This document shows, piece by piece, positions 62,840 through 64,000 of a stretch of 64,000 nucleotides of DNA. The notes under the pieces are model-generated. The model worked only from the letters and a program-made list of their open reading frames with translations, was not told the DNA's origin and searched no databases. This stretch comes from Pseudarthrobacter sp. fls2-241-R2A-127. GTDB lineage: Bacteria; Actinomycetota; Actinomycetes; Actinomycetales; Micrococcaceae. A program made the translations under genes and the position numbers. The stretch's first letter is position 1. Every line of letters begins with the position of its first letter. The stretch spans positions 28,996 to 92,995 of the forward strand of contig NZ_JARVSF010000022.1 of NCBI RefSeq assembly GCF_030209355.1, written 5' to 3'.

Positions 62840-63937
62840 TTAATCCGGCCCGCCGAGAAACAGGCTCACGGTTGTCCCTTCACCCTGGTTACTGGAAATT
62901 TCCAGGCGCCCCGCGTGCGCTGCCGCGATGCGGGCACAGGTGGCCAACCCCAACCCGGACCCGGGTGGGTCCCCTTCCCTGTGCAGCCGCACGAGCGGCT
63001 CTACCACCCGGCTGCGGTCCCCTGCGGAGATTCCCTTACCGTTATCCACCACGTGCACCACGACCCCGGTAATGGATCGCTTCCCTTGGACACGAATGAC
63101 CGGACAAACCGCGGGGCGGGCGTAGGCGACGGCGTTCTGGATCAGATTTTGCAGCGCTGTGCGCATCTGTGCCTGATCAGCATCGAAGACAAAGTCCTCA
63201 CACTCAATAACCGCGCCCGCCTGACTTAATCCGAGGCTTAAGTCAGCAGTGACTTCTTCCACCAACTGTGCCAGAGACAGCTGTTTCCTCTCCAAAGAAC
63301 CACCGATGGAGGCGAATGCGAGAAGTTCCTCAACCATGGAGAGCATTCTGCGAGCACTCGATCCCGCTATTTCCAGGTAGTCCGAGGTCTCTGTTGGATT
63401 AGGGTCCGAATCCATGGACGCCAGTTCCACGTAGCCAAGAATTGTCGTCAAGGGGGTACGGAGGTCGTGGCTGACCCTTCCGGTGAACGCGGCCAACCTC
63501 TCATTACTGGCTGTAGCCGCGCACAAGGCATCAGCGAGGTCGGCGTGCAGGGCTGTCACCCGGTGGGCGGCAAGGAGGCGGGTTTGCAGGAGGAAAGGAT
63601 CCAAGGGTTTGGTCACGTAATCATCGGCTCCTGCCTCCATGCCGGCGAGGACATCCTCCCGGGAGCCGTGGGATGTCACGAGCACCACGTACGTATACGC
63701 GTCTTCACCGGCGGCACGGATTGCGCGGCACAGACTCAGTCCATCCTTGCCTGGCATCTGCAGGTCCGTGACGACAACGTGCGGGCGCCACGTCTGGTAG
63801 AGATCCCAAGCGATATCGCCGTCGGCAGCTGAGAGGCATTCGTGCCCGGACTGTTCCACGGCGGCCTGGGCGACCAGCAAGGACCCAGGATCATCGTCGA
63901 CGACAAGCACCCTTAGAAAATTCGCAGGTCTGACCAT
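62840..63937 (-). CDS. REC-histidine kinase
   Basis: 365 aa, GGGAGG 4 nt before ATG 63937. N-terminal receiver (RVLVVDDDPGSLLVAQAAVE, VVVTDLQMPGKDGLSL, YVTKPLDPFLLQTRLL), HisKA (FTGRVSHDLRTPLTTILGYV) and HATPase (LIQNAVAYARPAVCPVI, DNGKGISAG, GSGLGLATCARIAAAHAG). No membrane helix, so it is cytoplasmic. The receiver shares GSLLV, SGHECL, SGHEC-type and SGSREDVLAG-like stretches with the cyclase at 58346-59254. Promoter region at 63938-64000 is AT-rich. First gene of the leftward signalling cluster. Confidence 0.93.
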   Translation of the reverse strand: MVRPANFLRVLVVDDDPGSLLVAQAAVEQSGHECLSAADGDIAWDLYQTWRPHVVVTDLQMPGKDGLSLCRAIRAAGEDAYTYVVLVTSHGSREDVLAGMEAGADDYVTKPLDPFLLQTRLLAAHRVTALHADLADALCAATASNERLAAFTGRVSHDLRTPLTTILGYVELASMDSDPNPTETSDYLEIAGSSARRMLSMVEELLAFASIGGSLERKQLSLAQLVEEVTADLSLGLSQAGAVIECEDFVFDADQAQMRTALQNLIQNAVAYARPAVCPVIRVQGKRSITGVVVHVVDNGKGISAGDRSRVVEPLVRLHREGDPPGSGLGLATCARIAAAHAGRLEISSNQGEGTTVSLFLGGPD

Positions 63938-64000
63938 ACGTCCTCCCTAGATGATTAAGTCCTATTGGATTTAGTGGTCGTAGGCGATTAGGGAGCGTTT

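Overview
The window is a high-GC chromosomal segment from a Gram-positive actinobacterium, most likely an Arthrobacter/Pseudarthrobacter-type soil member of the Micrococcaceae. This rests on very GC-rich third codon positions, frequent GTG starts, tightly overlapping ATGA/GTGA operons, actinobacterial families (SPW-repeat protein, PadR-DUF1048-ABC cluster, MmyB-type XRE regulator) and an isomalto-dextranase-like enzyme of the kind known from Arthrobacter globiformis. The species call is inference; no rRNA or tRNA gene is present.

Layout. 1-6.7 kb: a truncated VIT-family metal transporter, two secreted phosphoesterases, and a PadR-DUF1048-ABC exporter operon behind a strong palindromic operator. 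6.8-13.7 kb: one co-oriented cluster of a phosphoribosyltransferase/hydrolase fusion, an acetyl-CoA synthetase-like ligase, E1alpha, E1beta and E2 of a 2-oxoacid dehydrogenase, and a free acyl carrier protein. 13.7-22.4 kb: an MFS transporter and a reactive-sulfur (persulfide) regulon made of an MBL-rhodanese persulfide dioxygenase, thioredoxin, several rhodaneses, a TauE/SafE exporter, a CstR-type repressor with its GC-rich operators, and a DUF302 protein. One rhodanese gene of this regulon is split by a 2.4-kb IS110-family insertion carrying two small membrane-protein genes. 22.4-27.3 kb: a CDP-alcohol phosphatidyltransferase, YceI, a copper-handling module (CopC, YcnI, membrane protein) and FetB. 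27.4-31.0 kb: isomalto-dextranase, ROK repressor and an alpha-glucosidase C-terminal remnant. 31.0-36.4 kb: a KdpD/KdpE pair with an APC-type permease instead of KdpFABC. 36.4-42.3 kb: GNAT, SGNH hydrolase, methionine aminopeptidase and an arsR-aquaporin-arsC-flavoprotein operon. 42.4-47.7 kb: an SDR and two aldo/keto reductases divergent from an XRE regulator, then a HipBA module. 48-58 kb: a histidine kinase, UspA with two FluC channels, an HxlR regulator with a VOC protein, a PAP2-DedA-two-component operon and a sedolisin. 58.3-63.9 kb: a signalling cluster with a REC-GGDEF diguanylate cyclase, a large hybrid kinase and a REC-histidine kinase.

How the parts work together. The most coherent system is the CstR regulon: the repressor is divergent from the sulfur-oxidation genes, the same ATACCCC-type inverted repeat recurs about 5 kb away in front of the persulfide dioxygenase, and the insertion falls inside the operon. 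The insertion carries in its 5' non-coding region a hairpin and short matches to its target flank and to its own distal end, in the order expected for an IS110 bridge RNA. The E1-E2-ligase-ACP cluster (E2 with two subunit-binding domains, no E3 gene, dedicated ACP) is the best candidate for an undescribed biochemical pathway. Other items worth attention are a KdpD with a degenerate Walker A motif, HipB operators spaced exactly 37 bp apart in front of a probably leaderless start, and a 66-nt near-perfect palindrome between convergent genes.
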